Below, piece after piece: positions 26,242 through 34,963 of a stretch of DNA of 64,000 bases (positions are counted from its first letter, which is position 1; each line of letters opens with the position of its first letter). Source of the stretch: Lachnospiraceae bacterium (lineage in GTDB: Bacteria > Bacillota > Clostridia > Lachnospirales > Lachnospiraceae). The position numbers were made by a program, and so were the translations under genes. The stretch lies in NCBI GenBank assembly GCA_024687205.1, contig JAILES010000071.1, forward strand, positions 1 through 64,000. Reading direction: 5' to 3'. The notes beneath the pieces are model-generated. The model was not told the origin of the DNA and ran no database searches. It saw only the letters and a list, made by a program, of their open reading frames with translations.

Positions 26242-26987
26242 GAAAGATAGCTATACGAATTGATGATGTCTGTCCGGATATGGACAGGACCGCACTGGAA
26301 AAGTTTGAGAGGCTTTTGGATGAGTATTCCGTAAAGCCTCTTATAGGAGTTGTTCCTTTTAATCATGACAGACAGCTTAAGAGCGAAAACTGTTTTAAGG
26401 ATGAGGCGGAATTTGCCTCCTGGCTTAACAGTAAGAAGGAAGCAGGCTGGAGCATAGCAATGCACGGCTGTTACCATACCTATACCTCAAAGTTCGGCGG
26501 TATGTTTCCCTTAAACTGCTTTTCGGAATTTGCGGGTATAGCCTATAAACGGCAGAAAAAGATGATAAGCAGGGGGAAGGAAAAGCTGAAGGAATACGGG
26601 ATAAACTGTGACATTTTTATGGCACCTGCCCATTCCTATGACGACAATACGCTTAAAGCCCTGCGTTCCGGCGGGTTTAAATATGTGACCGATGGCTTCG
26701 GACTGGGGCCTTATATGTATAAGGGACTGAAGTTCCTTCCGATCGCAATGTTTAAGAAAATGGAGCTGAAAGCTCCCGCAGGTATCACCACCTTTGTGGT
26801 ACATACCTGGGAGATGAGCGACAGTGATCTCGAAGAATATGAGAAGCTGTTTAAGGAACAGAGGGAACGCATAGTTGATTATGACGTGCTGTTATCCGCT
26901 CCTGTCGGAAGGAGAAACGGGCTGACTATGATACCCGAATTACTGGCGGCAAATTTAAAAAGAATGCTGGGTAAGTTTATTAAATGA
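26238..26987 (+). CDS. DUF2334-type polysaccharide deacetylase-like protein
   Basis: This 249-residue protein has the NodB-like fold: IRIDDVCPDMD with the metal/catalytic Asp pair at the N-terminus, the histidine block MHGCYHTY (about residue 75), and MAPAHSYDDNTLKAL (about 135). This is the DUF2334 branch. It has no signal peptide or membrane helix, so it should act in the cytoplasm on a sugar nucleotide or a lipid-linked intermediate instead of on finished polysaccharide. It overlaps both neighbours by 4 bases. N-deacetylation of a HexNAc unit is the likely reaction, not shown. Confidence 0.82.
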   Translation: MRKIAIRIDDVCPDMDRTALEKFERLLDEYSVKPLIGVVPFNHDRQLKSENCFKDEAEFASWLNSKKEAGWSIAMHGCYHTYTSKFGGMFPLNCFSEFAGIAYKRQKKMISRGKEKLKEYGINCDIFMAPAHSYDDNTLKALRSGGFKYVTDGFGLGPYMYKGLKFLPIAMFKKMELKAPAGITTFVVHTWEMSDSDLEEYEKLFKEQRERIVDYDVLLSAPVGRRNGLTMIPELLAANLKRMLGKFIK

Positions 26988-28120
26988 GTGCGCTTAATGT
27001 TTTACAGGTGATAGGAGAGCTGGAGCTCGGAGGAGCCGAGAGCAGGATAATGGATATCACGAGACGGCTTGATCCCGAGAGATGCCATTATGATTTCCTG
27101 GTCTTTAATCCTAAGGAGCAGCATTATGACAGGGAAGCGGAGTCCCTCGGATGCAGGATATTCAGACTCAGTCCCCGTTTTAAATTGTATAACTGGAGCG
27201 CATACAGGAAAGCCCTTGAAAGTTTTTTTGAAGAGCATCCCGAGATAGACATAGTGCAGGGACACATGACGAGCTCTGCGAGGATATATCTGAAAGCCGC
27301 TAAGAAAAAGGGCATTAAGTGTACCATAGCCCATGCAAGGAGTGCCGGCACAGATCCGGGACTTAAGGGTCTGATCACAAGGTTCATGCGCTTAGGGCTT
27401 GCGAAAACTGCCGATGAACTCTTCGCCTGTTCTAAAGAGGCAGCCATAGCGGTATACGGACGCAAAGCATACGAGGCGGGAAAAGTAAGGATAATACCCA
27501 ATGCCCTTGAACTTGATAAGTTCTCGCCTGCCGCAGAGGATAAAGAAAAGACCGCAGCCTTAAGGGAAAGCCTGGGTCTTAAGGGTGCATATGTGGTGGG
27601 GCATGTGGGCCGTTTCCATTATGCAAAGAATCACGAATTCCTTCTCGAGGTATTTGCGAAAATAAAAGAAAAAAAGCCCGAAGCGAAACTGCTGCTTGTG
27701 GGAGGCGGCAGCAGGGAGAGCTTTATCAGGGAAGAAGTATCAAAACGCGGCCTTGAGGCCGAGGTTATATTTGCCGGCATGCAGAGTGATACGGCGCCTT
27801 ACTATGGGTTGATGGATGTACTGGTATTCCCTTCAAGATACGAAGGCCTGCCCGGGACAGTGGTGGAAGCCCAGGCCGCAGGTGTGCCCTGCATCATGTC
27901 CGACAGCGTGACGGATGAGGTGGCGGTGACCGGACTGGTAAAGACGCTCAGCCTGTCGGAAAGCAGCGAAGTATGGGCTAAGGCGGCTCTTGAAACTTTA
28001 AGGGTAAAAAGCGGAGATAACGCGGAGAATATAGAGCTGCTTAAGCAGGCGGGCTTTGATGTGGCCTCACAGACACAGATGCTTACGGACCTCTATGAAA
28101 GGTTAGCGGGAAAGAAATGA
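26984..28120 (+). CDS. GT-B glycosyltransferase, family 4 type
   Basis: This 378-residue GT-B enzyme has VIGELELGGAESRIMDITRRL at the N-terminus, a central VVGHVGRFHYAKNH at the start of the donor domain (about 205), LLLVGGGSRES and the donor-binding FPSRYEGLPGTVVEAQAAG motif (E-x7-E, about 285). It would add a sugar retaining the anomeric configuration, on the cytoplasmic face. First of three consecutive GT-B genes, joined by 4- to 7-base overlaps. Donor sugar not predictable. Confidence 0.92.
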   Translation: MSALNVLQVIGELELGGAESRIMDITRRLDPERCHYDFLVFNPKEQHYDREAESLGCRIFRLSPRFKLYNWSAYRKALESFFEEHPEIDIVQGHMTSSARIYLKAAKKKGIKCTIAHARSAGTDPGLKGLITRFMRLGLAKTADELFACSKEAAIAVYGRKAYEAGKVRIIPNALELDKFSPAAEDKEKTAALRESLGLKGAYVVGHVGRFHYAKNHEFLLEVFAKIKEKKPEAKLLLVGGGSRESFIREEVSKRGLEAEVIFAGMQSDTAPYYGLMDVLVFPSRYEGLPGTVVEAQAAGVPCIMSDSVTDEVAVTGLVKTLSLSESSEVWAKAALETLRVKSGDNAENIELLKQAGFDVASQTQMLTDLYERLAGKK

Positions 28121-29217
28121 CAGATCATGTGATGTTCCATATACACAGCCTCGGACAGGGCGGAGCCGAGAGAGTGGTGATAAACCTTGCAACGGAGATG
28201 CTTTCAAGAGGCATCAGGGTTTCCATTGCCACTGCAGAGACCGAGGAGGGGGAGTTTGCCCTTCCTGAAGGTGCTGTCCGTTATGATATAGGAACGCGTC
28301 CCGAAGAAGAAAATTTAGCTCCCTCAAAAAAGAGAAAGCTCAGAAAGAAAAGACTGCATGAACTTCTGAAGAAGGAAAAACCGGATGTGCTCTTTTCCTT
28401 ATGCAGGGGAGCAAATTACAGGGCAGTACTTGCTTCGAAAGGAACCGGCGTGCCGGTGATCATCTCCGTCAGAAGTGACCCTAAAGTGGATTATTCTTCA
28501 AAGGTTCATAAGCTGCTTTCATCATATCTGTATTCAAAGGCTGCAGGTGCGGTATTTCAGACAAGCGGGGCAAGGGATTTCTTCCCCGAGAAGATAAGGG
28601 ATAAAAGCCGTGTGATACTCAATCCGATAGGAGAAGCTTTCACGGACTGTGAGCAGGCCCCGGCGCGGAGAAAGGCTGTTGTGGCGGTGGGGCGCCACAA
28701 TTATGCAAAAGATTATATGACTCTGGCCAAATCCTTTGAACGTGTACTGAAAGATCATCCCGATCATGTGCTGGAGATCTACGGTCACGATTCGGGAGAT
28801 AATTCCCTGCATCAGTTAAGGGAATGGATAAGAAGCCATCAGCTTGAAACAAAGATACTGATAATGGGAGATACCGATAATGTGGCCGGCTGCATAAGTG
28901 ATGCGGCCTGCTACGTACTGTCCTCATCTTTTGAAGGCATGCCCAACGCACTGATGGAGGCAATGGCACTGGGGCTTCCGGTACTTGCAACCGACTGTCC
29001 CGCAGGGGGACCTAAAGCTCTGATAGAAGACGGCTTTAACGGGCTGCTCTGTGAAGTCGGTAATTTCCGTGAAATGGCAGCAGGGATAAACAAGTACCTC
29101 GAATATCCGGATAAGGCCGCGGAACTGGGAAAAGCTGCGATGGAGATAAAGGAACGTGCGGGCATAAAGAGGATCACCGATGAGTGGCTGGAATATGCGG
29201 AGAGCGTGAGATGTTAA
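28117..29217 (+). CDS. GT-B glycosyltransferase, family 4 type
   Basis: A 366-residue enzyme opening with FHIHSLGQGGAERVVINLA, the acceptor-domain signature of AmsD/CapM-like family 4 enzymes. The donor domain begins near VVAVGRHNYAKDYMTL (about 190), with the E-x7-E motif in SSSFEGMPNALMEAMALG (about 270) and the usual CPAGGPKALI after it. No membrane segment. Likely adds one residue of the repeat unit; sugar unknown. Confidence 0.92.
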   Translation: MTDHVMFHIHSLGQGGAERVVINLATEMLSRGIRVSIATAETEEGEFALPEGAVRYDIGTRPEEENLAPSKKRKLRKKRLHELLKKEKPDVLFSLCRGANYRAVLASKGTGVPVIISVRSDPKVDYSSKVHKLLSSYLYSKAAGAVFQTSGARDFFPEKIRDKSRVILNPIGEAFTDCEQAPARRKAVVAVGRHNYAKDYMTLAKSFERVLKDHPDHVLEIYGHDSGDNSLHQLREWIRSHQLETKILIMGDTDNVAGCISDAACYVLSSSFEGMPNALMEAMALGLPVLATDCPAGGPKALIEDGFNGLLCEVGNFREMAAGINKYLEYPDKAAELGKAAMEIKERAGIKRITDEWLEYAESVRC

Positions 29218-30353
29218 AGAAGATAGTTGTAATAGGACCTGTATATCCGTATAAGGGCGGTATATCACATTACACGGGGCTGCTGGTAAGAAGCCTTGCA
29301 AAAAAATATGATACCGTCTGTTATTCATATTCGCTGCAATATCCGAAACTGCTCTTTAAACGTGAACAGAAGGACTATACCAACAAGAGCTTCATGGTGG
29401 AAGGCACGAAGTATGTGATCAACACCGCCAACCCTTTTAACTGGGGGAAGAGCGCGAAGCTTATACGTGAGGAAAAACCGGATCTGGTGATAGTATCCTG
29501 GTGGCATCCTTACTTTGCTCCCTGCTATCAGGCATTGACGGCCCGTTTAAAGGGGATACCTATGGCTTTTCTCTGCCATAATGTGCTGCCCCATGAGAGG
29601 TTTCCGCTGGATTCCATGCTCAGCAGGGGGACGCTTAAGAGGGCGGCCTTTGCCATAGTTCATTCCGAAGGGGATAAGGCGGACTTGAACAGCCTGCTTC
29701 CGAAGGTAAAAGTCTGCAAGCAGGTCCATCCCACCTATAATGCTTTCAAGATGAAAGACATGCCAAGAAGTGAAGCAAGACAGCTGCTTAAGCTGCATGA
29801 AGAGACGCCGATGATACTCTTCTTCGGCTATGTGAGGAAGTATAAAGGACTGGATATACTGATAAATGCAATGGCCGGAAGCAGTGTGAGACCGCTGCTT
29901 TATGTTGTCGGAGATTTCGGCAAGGATAAGGAAGAATACCTGAAACTCATAGAGGATAAGGGGATCAGCGATATCGTCCGCATAGAGGACGGCTATGTTC
30001 CCGATACGGAGGTGGAAAAATATTTTGCCGCCGCGGATCTCTGCGTATGTCCATACCGTTCCGCAACCCAGTCGGGAATAGTGCAGATAGCTTACGGTTT
30101 CGGGCTGCCTGTGATAGTGACTGCAGTGGGCGGGCTTCCCGAGGTAGTGGACGACGGACGCACCGGCTATGTGGTGGATCCCGAGGATCCGGAGGCTCTG
30201 AAGGCTGCGATCGACAGGTATTTTACAGAGGGAAGGCAGCAGGAATTTACCGAAAACGTTAAGGCGGAGAGCAGAAGGTTTTCCTGGGACAGGATGGTGG
30301 AGACCATAGAAGGTGCTTATGAAGAGATATGTGACGCTGATACCCGCATATAA
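29211..30353 (+). CDS. GT-B glycosyltransferase, family 4 type
   Basis: This 380-residue enzyme starts KKIVVIGPVYPYKGGISHYT and has LCHNVLPHE (about 125), a donor domain from LFFGYVRKYKGLDILI (about 205), and CPYRSATQSGIVQIAYGFGLPV, a variant of the E-x7-E region lacking the first Glu. That variant is common in a subset of family 4 mannosyl- and rhamnosyltransferase-like proteins. The ATG at 29211 was chosen over a start nine codons earlier because it begins the first beta strand; it overlaps the previous stop by 7 bases. Confidence 0.9.
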   Translation: MLKKIVVIGPVYPYKGGISHYTGLLVRSLAKKYDTVCYSYSLQYPKLLFKREQKDYTNKSFMVEGTKYVINTANPFNWGKSAKLIREEKPDLVIVSWWHPYFAPCYQALTARLKGIPMAFLCHNVLPHERFPLDSMLSRGTLKRAAFAIVHSEGDKADLNSLLPKVKVCKQVHPTYNAFKMKDMPRSEARQLLKLHEETPMILFFGYVRKYKGLDILINAMAGSSVRPLLYVVGDFGKDKEEYLKLIEDKGISDIVRIEDGYVPDTEVEKYFAAADLCVCPYRSATQSGIVQIAYGFGLPVIVTAVGGLPEVVDDGRTGYVVDPEDPEALKAAIDRYFTEGRQQEFTENVKAESRRFSWDRMVETIEGAYEEICDADTRI

Positions 30354-31089
30354 AGAGCGCTTTGACGAGGACGAGGAAAAGTGTGTCGCAAGATATTTCG
30401 GAGTGCTTGATTCCGAAAAGATCTTTACCGTGCCGGAAAGCCTGGATACTTCCTGGTATGAGAAGAGATATGAAGGAGCAAAATTTGAACGCTTTGAAGA
30501 CAGATATTTCAAAGGCATAAGGGGATATAACAGGCTACTGCTGGATACGGCATTTTATAAGAGGTTTGCAAAATGGGAATATGTACTGATAGCCCAGCCT
30601 GATGCAACGCTGTGGCAGAACAGTGACCGTATCCCGGAATTCATGGACAGGGGCTATGATTATTACGGAGCGCCCTGGATACCCGAGCGCAGGATCTGGG
30701 AGTGGCTGTTTCCGAAGAAGGAAGGCTTCCCCGGGTTCTCCGTAAGATGTTTAAAGAAACCGGGCTGCGGCATCAGCATGGGGAACGGAGGCTTCTCCTT
30801 AAGAAAGACCGAAAGCTGCATAAAGCTCATAGAACAGTACGGCTGGAGGAAGATATACTGGTTCATTAAGAGGAATGAGGATATCTTCTTCGGCGTATGC
30901 GGAAGCGACAACAGGAATGATTTTACACTTGCGGATACGGATACGGGCAGGGAGTTTGCGCTGGAATACGGACTTAGGGACAGCGTAAAGAAGGGCAGCA
31001 AACCCTTTGCGGTGCACGGCTGGAAAAAAGAATTCGCGGATTTTGAAGAGATGAGGAGTTTTCTTGCGGAAAACGGGACTGAGTTATGA
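30319..31089 (+). CDS. DUF5672-family protein, probable glycosyltransferase
   Basis: This 256-residue soluble protein matches DUF5672: YVTLIPAYKERF at the start, ALIAQPDATL-like VLIAQPDATLW (about 95) with an Asp likely to bind metal, YYGAPWIPE, MGNGGFSLRKTESC (about 155), RNEDIFFG (about 190) and PFAVHGW near the end. The pattern (DxD-like site, GGFSLR, NEDxFF, H near the end) resembles GT-A enzymes such as beta-1,4-galactosyltransferases, so a glycosyltransferase role is likely. ATG 30319 has AGAAGG five bases upstream; a GTG two codons earlier is possible. It overlaps the previous gene by 35 bases. Confidence 0.8.
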   Translation: MKRYVTLIPAYKERFDEDEEKCVARYFGVLDSEKIFTVPESLDTSWYEKRYEGAKFERFEDRYFKGIRGYNRLLLDTAFYKRFAKWEYVLIAQPDATLWQNSDRIPEFMDRGYDYYGAPWIPERRIWEWLFPKKEGFPGFSVRCLKKPGCGISMGNGGFSLRKTESCIKLIEQYGWRKIYWFIKRNEDIFFGVCGSDNRNDFTLADTDTGREFALEYGLRDSVKKGSKPFAVHGWKKEFADFEEMRSFLAENGTEL

Positions 31090-32156
31090 GTAAGACTATT
31101 GTGATGGCAGAATACCAGGGCAGATGCGATACTGCGGGAAACGCGGTGGGACATGCGCCCAAGGTGATGAGGGAATATGCCGATCTTTTAAGCGGCAGGG
31201 GACATGCCGTGACTTATTATGCTCCGGCTGTGATACTGAAGGCGGCGGGTATAAAGAAGGATGATCCTTATAAAAAACTTTCCCATCACATACTCATGAA
31301 GGGCAGGAACAGCCTTTTCGAAAAGATATTCAATAAATTCAGGATGTTCGCCAATATAGCCGAGTGCCTTAAGAGCGAAGCGGACATCATCTGGTTCTTC
31401 AATACCGAGTTTTATTTTTTCCTTTATCTTGCCATCTTCGGCAATAAGGGGAAAAACATCTATGCGAACAGTTTCATCGGGGATTTCGGAAGAGGCTTTG
31501 CGCCGGGGCTTAAGCGCCGGATCTTTGAGAGAGCGCAGAAAAAGATCAGGGGCATCATCTCCACCGGACCTTCTTTTGAGTTCAAAAATACCAAAAGCAT
31601 ATTCATTCCCGACTACAGCTATGATCCCGAAACATACGGGCCCTTCAGGGCGGATAAGAAAGAAGACTGCGCTGTCTGTCTCGGTACCATGAATCCCGAC
31701 AAGAAACTTGAAGAGATGGTGGAAGCCTTCAATAAGAACGGTATAGCCCTTAAGGTGGTGGGGCGTTTCTATGATAAGGAAAGATTTGAAAGACTTAAAA
31801 ATATGGCAGCGGCTAACGTGGAGCTTAAGGACGAATATCCCGACAGGGATGAATATCTGAAGCTTTTGGGAAGCGCAAGATATGTGGTGCTGCCTTATCC
31901 GGAGGAAAAGTATTCCCATCAGACTTCCGGAGTACTGCAGGAGGCGGTTTTCATGGATACGATACCGCTTACTTACAAAGGGATACTGGAGGGGAATAAG
32001 ATACCCGGCGGAGGCTATGCCCATATGTCCGAGATAGGAAGCCTGATAAAGACCCTCGATGAAGAAGCGCTCAAGAAGGCATATGCAGGGCTTCGGGCTT
32101 CGGAATATGACAGGGCTTCATTTGCGGAAAAGCTGGATGCTTTTCTCTGTGTGTAA
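31086..32156 (+). CDS. GT-B glycosyltransferase-like protein
   Basis: This 356-residue protein begins with KTIVMAEYQGRCDTAGNAVGHAPKV split across the first strand and loop. A donor-domain-like half from about residue 195 has CLGTMNPDKKLEEMVEAF, LKVVGRFYDKERF and LGSARYVVLPYPEEKYSHQTSGVLQEA. The last segment holds the equivalent of the E-x7-E motif (SGVLQEAVFMDTIPL). It is a divergent GT-B protein; family number uncertain. It overlaps the DUF5672 gene by 4 bases. Confidence 0.78.
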   Translation: MSKTIVMAEYQGRCDTAGNAVGHAPKVMREYADLLSGRGHAVTYYAPAVILKAAGIKKDDPYKKLSHHILMKGRNSLFEKIFNKFRMFANIAECLKSEADIIWFFNTEFYFFLYLAIFGNKGKNIYANSFIGDFGRGFAPGLKRRIFERAQKKIRGIISTGPSFEFKNTKSIFIPDYSYDPETYGPFRADKKEDCAVCLGTMNPDKKLEEMVEAFNKNGIALKVVGRFYDKERFERLKNMAAANVELKDEYPDRDEYLKLLGSARYVVLPYPEEKYSHQTSGVLQEAVFMDTIPLTYKGILEGNKIPGGGYAHMSEIGSLIKTLDEEALKKAYAGLRASEYDRASFAEKLDAFLCV

Positions 32157-32167
32157 AGAGGTAGATG

Positions 32168-33163
32168 ATGAAAAAGATAAGCGTGATCATACCGGTCTAT
32201 AATGCAAAGAACTATCTTCGCAGCTGCGTGGAAAGCCTGCTGGCACAGGATGATGAGAATTATGAGCTGATACTCGTGGATGATGCTTCGACGGACGGTT
32301 CTTCGGAGCTGGCGGATGAACTGGCGGAAAACGAAAAGGTAAAAGCCCTGCATCCCGCACATTCGGGAGCTGCGGGAGCACGTAATACAGGCATTAAGAA
32401 TGCGGAGGGCGAGCTTATCTGTTTCGTTGACAGTGATGATACGGTGGAAGACTGTTATCTGAGCTATCTGAGAGAACTGCTTGAGGAAAACGGAGCGGAT
32501 ATCGCGGCCTGTGCTTATGATAAACCCGTAAGAGGAGAAGAGATAAAGGGAGCTTGCGGCTGCGGGGGCTGCGGACATTGTGTATGCTGCGGTGCCGAGA
32601 TCTATGAGGGTGACGAGGCGCTGAAAGCCCTGCTCTATCAGAAGGACATGATGAGCGTGCCCTGGGGTTATCTGTACAGGAAGGAGCTCTGGGAGAATGT
32701 TTCTTTTCCCGAAGGTACCGAAGCGGAGGACATGGGTACCATATACCGCCTGTTCATGAAGGCCGCTAAAGTTGTCCGGGGCCAAAAGACCTGTTATCAT
32801 TACATCCAGGATAAGAACAGCACGATCTATACGACCCAGGGAAGCCGCAACAGGGCTTATTACAGACACAGCAGAGAGATGGTGGCTGTGATAAAAAAAG
32901 AAAGACCGGCCTGCATCAGGGCAGCCATAGGCAGGCATTTTTCCGCCTGCGCGCAGATACTCTCCGAACTGCCCCTGAATGATAAAAGCGAATTAAAACG
33001 CAGGGTATACGAAGATATAAAACTCATGAGGGGAACTGTTGCAAAGGATAAGGAAGGCAGGATAAAAAACAGGGCTGCCTCCGTGGCAGCCGCTGTGAAC
33101 CCGCGTCTTCTTCATCTGATGGTGAGAACTTCTTACATTAAATCCACCCTGCGGTTGATGTAG
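32168..33163 (+). CDS. Glycosyltransferase family 2 with a cysteine-rich insert
   Basis: This 331-residue GT-A enzyme starts KKISVIIPVYNAKNYL. VDDASTDGS (about 37) and CFVDSDDTVED (about 85) are the nucleotide and metal sites, and AGARNTGI is standard. Between residues 128 and 142 lies GACGCGGCGHCVCCG: six cysteines and one histidine within 12 residues, directly after the second conserved strand. That is unusual for GT2 and looks like a metal-binding loop. Of two adjacent ATGs, 32168 is 6 bases from AGAGG and is preferred to 32165. The 3' end overlaps the convergent gene on the - strand by 31 bases. It is the last gene before the strand switch. Confidence 0.88.
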   Translation: MKKISVIIPVYNAKNYLRSCVESLLAQDDENYELILVDDASTDGSSELADELAENEKVKALHPAHSGAAGARNTGIKNAEGELICFVDSDDTVEDCYLSYLRELLEENGADIAACAYDKPVRGEEIKGACGCGGCGHCVCCGAEIYEGDEALKALLYQKDMMSVPWGYLYRKELWENVSFPEGTEAEDMGTIYRLFMKAAKVVRGQKTCYHYIQDKNSTIYTTQGSRNRAYYRHSREMVAVIKKERPACIRAAIGRHFSACAQILSELPLNDKSELKRRVYEDIKLMRGTVAKDKEGRIKNRAASVAAAVNPRLLHLMVRTSYIKSTLRLM

Positions 33164-33699
33164 CCTTCGGTGGCGTGTTCCGAGGCATGTATAACTGCGG
33201 GGTTGCCGATGACAACGGAATGGTCCGGGACATCGCAGTTCACATAGGCTCCCGGAGCTATGAGCACGTCATTGCCTATGCTTATGCCGCCCACGACAAT
33301 AGCATTTGTTCCTATCCATACGTCGTCTCCGATCACGGGGACGCCTTTTTTCTTTCCCCGGTTGGCCTGACCTATGGTGATGCCGGTTGCGAGATTGACG
33401 TTTTTGCCCAGCACGGTTTCGGGATGTATTATGATACGTCCGAGGTGACCGAGATAGAGGCCGGGGCCGGCAGTAACTTCCGGCGGGATCTGTATCTGGG
33501 TTCTCTCCGAGAGTTTTTCAAGTTTAAGGGTAAGCAGCTTTGACTTAAGGCCGCCCTTTTTTGCATAATAGGAGGCTTTTCGCCACAGTTTCAGGTATTT
33601 CATCTGCAAAGGGAAAAAGAAACGCTGCTTTGCCGTCAGAGGCAGATCGTAGACGCGTTTCATATCCGCTTCAATGAGTTTTTTAAGCTCTGTTTCCAT
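33133..33699 (-). CDS. Hexapeptide-repeat acyltransferase, serine acetyltransferase-like
   Basis: This 188-residue protein is the only - strand gene in the window. An alpha-helical N-terminus (1-75) precedes a left-handed beta-helix of hexapeptide repeats (GPGLYLGHLGRIIIHPETVLGKNV, then IGDDVWIGTNAIVVGG, IGNDVLIAPGAYV) and ends in the family's DVPDHSVVIGNPA. CysE-like members in glycan loci usually O- or N-acetylate sugars. The active-site His is probably the one in YLGHLGRI or IIIHPE. The start codon lies 7 bases after a -10 element, so its mRNA seems leaderless. It converges on the GT2 gene with a 31-base overlap. Confidence 0.9.
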   Translation of the reverse strand: METELKKLIEADMKRVYDLPLTAKQRFFFPLQMKYLKLWRKASYYAKKGGLKSKLLTLKLEKLSERTQIQIPPEVTAGPGLYLGHLGRIIIHPETVLGKNVNLATGITIGQANRGKKKGVPVIGDDVWIGTNAIVVGGISIGNDVLIAPGAYVNCDVPDHSVVIGNPAVIHASEHATEGYINRRVDLM

Positions 33700-33706
33700 C
33701 TGAAAG

Positions 33707-33736
33707 AGTATAACACAGAGTTTTGCTTATATGCAA
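33707..33736 (-). promoter_or_regulatory. Promoter for the - strand acyltransferase, apparently leaderless
   Basis: Read on the - strand: TTGCAT (33736-33731), 18 bases, TATACT (33712-33707) with TGT just before it (extended -10). Only 7 bases separate the -10 from the ATG at 33699, so the expected start of transcription is at or next to the start codon. No Shine-Dalgarno sequence fits in that space. Confidence 0.68.
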
Positions 33737-33749
33737 ATATTTATGCCTG

Positions 33750-33758
33750 TGGTATAAT
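33750..33758 (+). promoter_or_regulatory. Extended -10 promoter for the + strand GT gene, apparently leaderless
   Basis: TGGTATAAT at 33750-33758 is a consensus extended -10 (TGnTATAAT). No good -35 is found at 16-18 bases; the region there is shared with the - strand promoter. The ATG at 33765 follows after 6 bases, so transcription should begin on or beside it. No ribosome site is present. Confidence 0.68.
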
Positions 33759-33764
33759 CGGGGC

Positions 33765-34928
33765 ATGGGAAAAAGAGTATTGTTCATTTCGGAAACGGTT
33801 GTGATGCCCGTAGAGCGCGGAAACAGGAAGCGGGCGTTCAATCTTATAAACAGTTTTAAGGAAGCGGGCTGCGAGGTAGATTATCTTTATCTTGATACCT
33901 ATGATCATGATGACGCGGCGGCTACCCGTGAGTGGATAGGCGAAGACCACTTCTATTCTTTCCGTAATAAAAAAAGATCCTTACCCGTCTTTTTAAAGAG
34001 AAAAGTCAGAAAAGTGCTGGAGATACTGCACATCCCCTTTCTTTTCAGATATTATTCGGTCGATGAAGCCATAAGTCCCGATATAGACGCTTTTATGAAG
34101 GATTTTTTCGAAAAACACCGGTATGACGTGGTGCTTGCTTCCTACTTGTTTAATTCGAGGCCGCTGCTTTTCGCACCGGAGGGCTGCGTAAAGGCCATAG
34201 ATACGGTCAATGCCTTCAGCTTTAAAAGGCAGATGTATGATGCAGTCGGCTACTACAACTACCAGTTTTCACTTAAAAAAGAAGAAGAAGCGAGGGGCTT
34301 AAAGAGGGCCGACTGGGTGATAGCGATACAGGAAGATGAGGAAGCTTTCTTTAGGACCATAGTACCTGACAGGAAGCACTGCACCATAGGTGAGAACATG
34401 CCTAAGACCGAAGCCTATGTGGCAGAGGGAAGGGATGTGCTGTTCCTCGGCAGTTATTATGTGGTGAACCGGGAAGGTGTCAATCATTTCATTAAGAATA
34501 TCTGGCCGAAAGTAAGGGAGGCGGTACCGGATGCAAGGCTCAAGCTTGCCGGCAGCATCTGTAAGCATGTACCGGACAGTCCCGATTATATCAAGCTGGG
34601 CTTTGTGGATGATATAGGAGAGTGCTACAGGAGTTCCAGGGTGGTCATCAATCCGGTGCATTACGGAACGGGCCTCAACATAAAGACCATAGAGGCTTTA
34701 AGCTATGCCAAACCTTTAGTCAGTTACGAGGTGGGTGTCAGGGGCCTGAACTTCGACAGCCCCATAGCCCTGGTAGCTAAGGATGACCGGGAATATGCGG
34801 AGGCGGTGATAAGGCTCCTTAAAGACGATGAGAAAGCCATGGAACTGTCGCAAAATACAGAGCTCTTTCTTGACGAATACAGGGAAAAGAACAGAGCTGC
34901 AATAGAGGCTGTCATAAACGGGGCTTAA
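33765..34928 (+). CDS. GT-B glycosyltransferase, family 4 type
   Basis: This 387-residue protein starts GKRVLFISETVVMPVERGNRKRAFNL. Its donor half has DVLFLGSYYVVNREGVNHFI (about 225), LKLAGSICKHVPD, KLGFVDDIGECYRSSRVVINPVHYGTGLNIKTIEAL, with the sugar-binding GLNIKTIEAL typical of this GT4 branch. The ATG at 33765 is the only start that leaves the first beta strand at the N-terminus; an in-frame ATG at 33723 would lie upstream of the -10 element. The mRNA thus appears leaderless. A terminator-like hairpin overlaps its stop codon, making this probably a single-gene unit. Confidence 0.9.
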   Translation: MGKRVLFISETVVMPVERGNRKRAFNLINSFKEAGCEVDYLYLDTYDHDDAAATREWIGEDHFYSFRNKKRSLPVFLKRKVRKVLEILHIPFLFRYYSVDEAISPDIDAFMKDFFEKHRYDVVLASYLFNSRPLLFAPEGCVKAIDTVNAFSFKRQMYDAVGYYNYQFSLKKEEEARGLKRADWVIAIQEDEEAFFRTIVPDRKHCTIGENMPKTEAYVAEGRDVLFLGSYYVVNREGVNHFIKNIWPKVREAVPDARLKLAGSICKHVPDSPDYIKLGFVDDIGECYRSSRVVINPVHYGTGLNIKTIEALSYAKPLVSYEVGVRGLNFDSPIALVAKDDREYAEAVIRLLKDDEKAMELSQNTELFLDEYREKNRAAIEAVINGA

Positions 34929-34940
34929 GGGCCTCCGTTT
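34916..34940 (+). terminator. Probable terminator at the end of the GT gene
   Basis: Bases 34916-34923 pair with 34933-34940 (8 bp, one G-T pair) around a 9-base loop holding the stop codon. Downstream sequence is TGCTGTTTTA, a broken T run. It lies between a gene end and a clear promoter, which supports it, but the stem is modest. Confidence 0.45.
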
Positions 34941-34963
34941 TGCTGTTTTACGGGGCTCTCGTC

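Noticed and set aside
33145..33176. CCACC...GGTGG hairpin between the converging genes as a bidirectional terminator
   Set aside because: Only 5 bp with a 20-base loop and no T run on either side.
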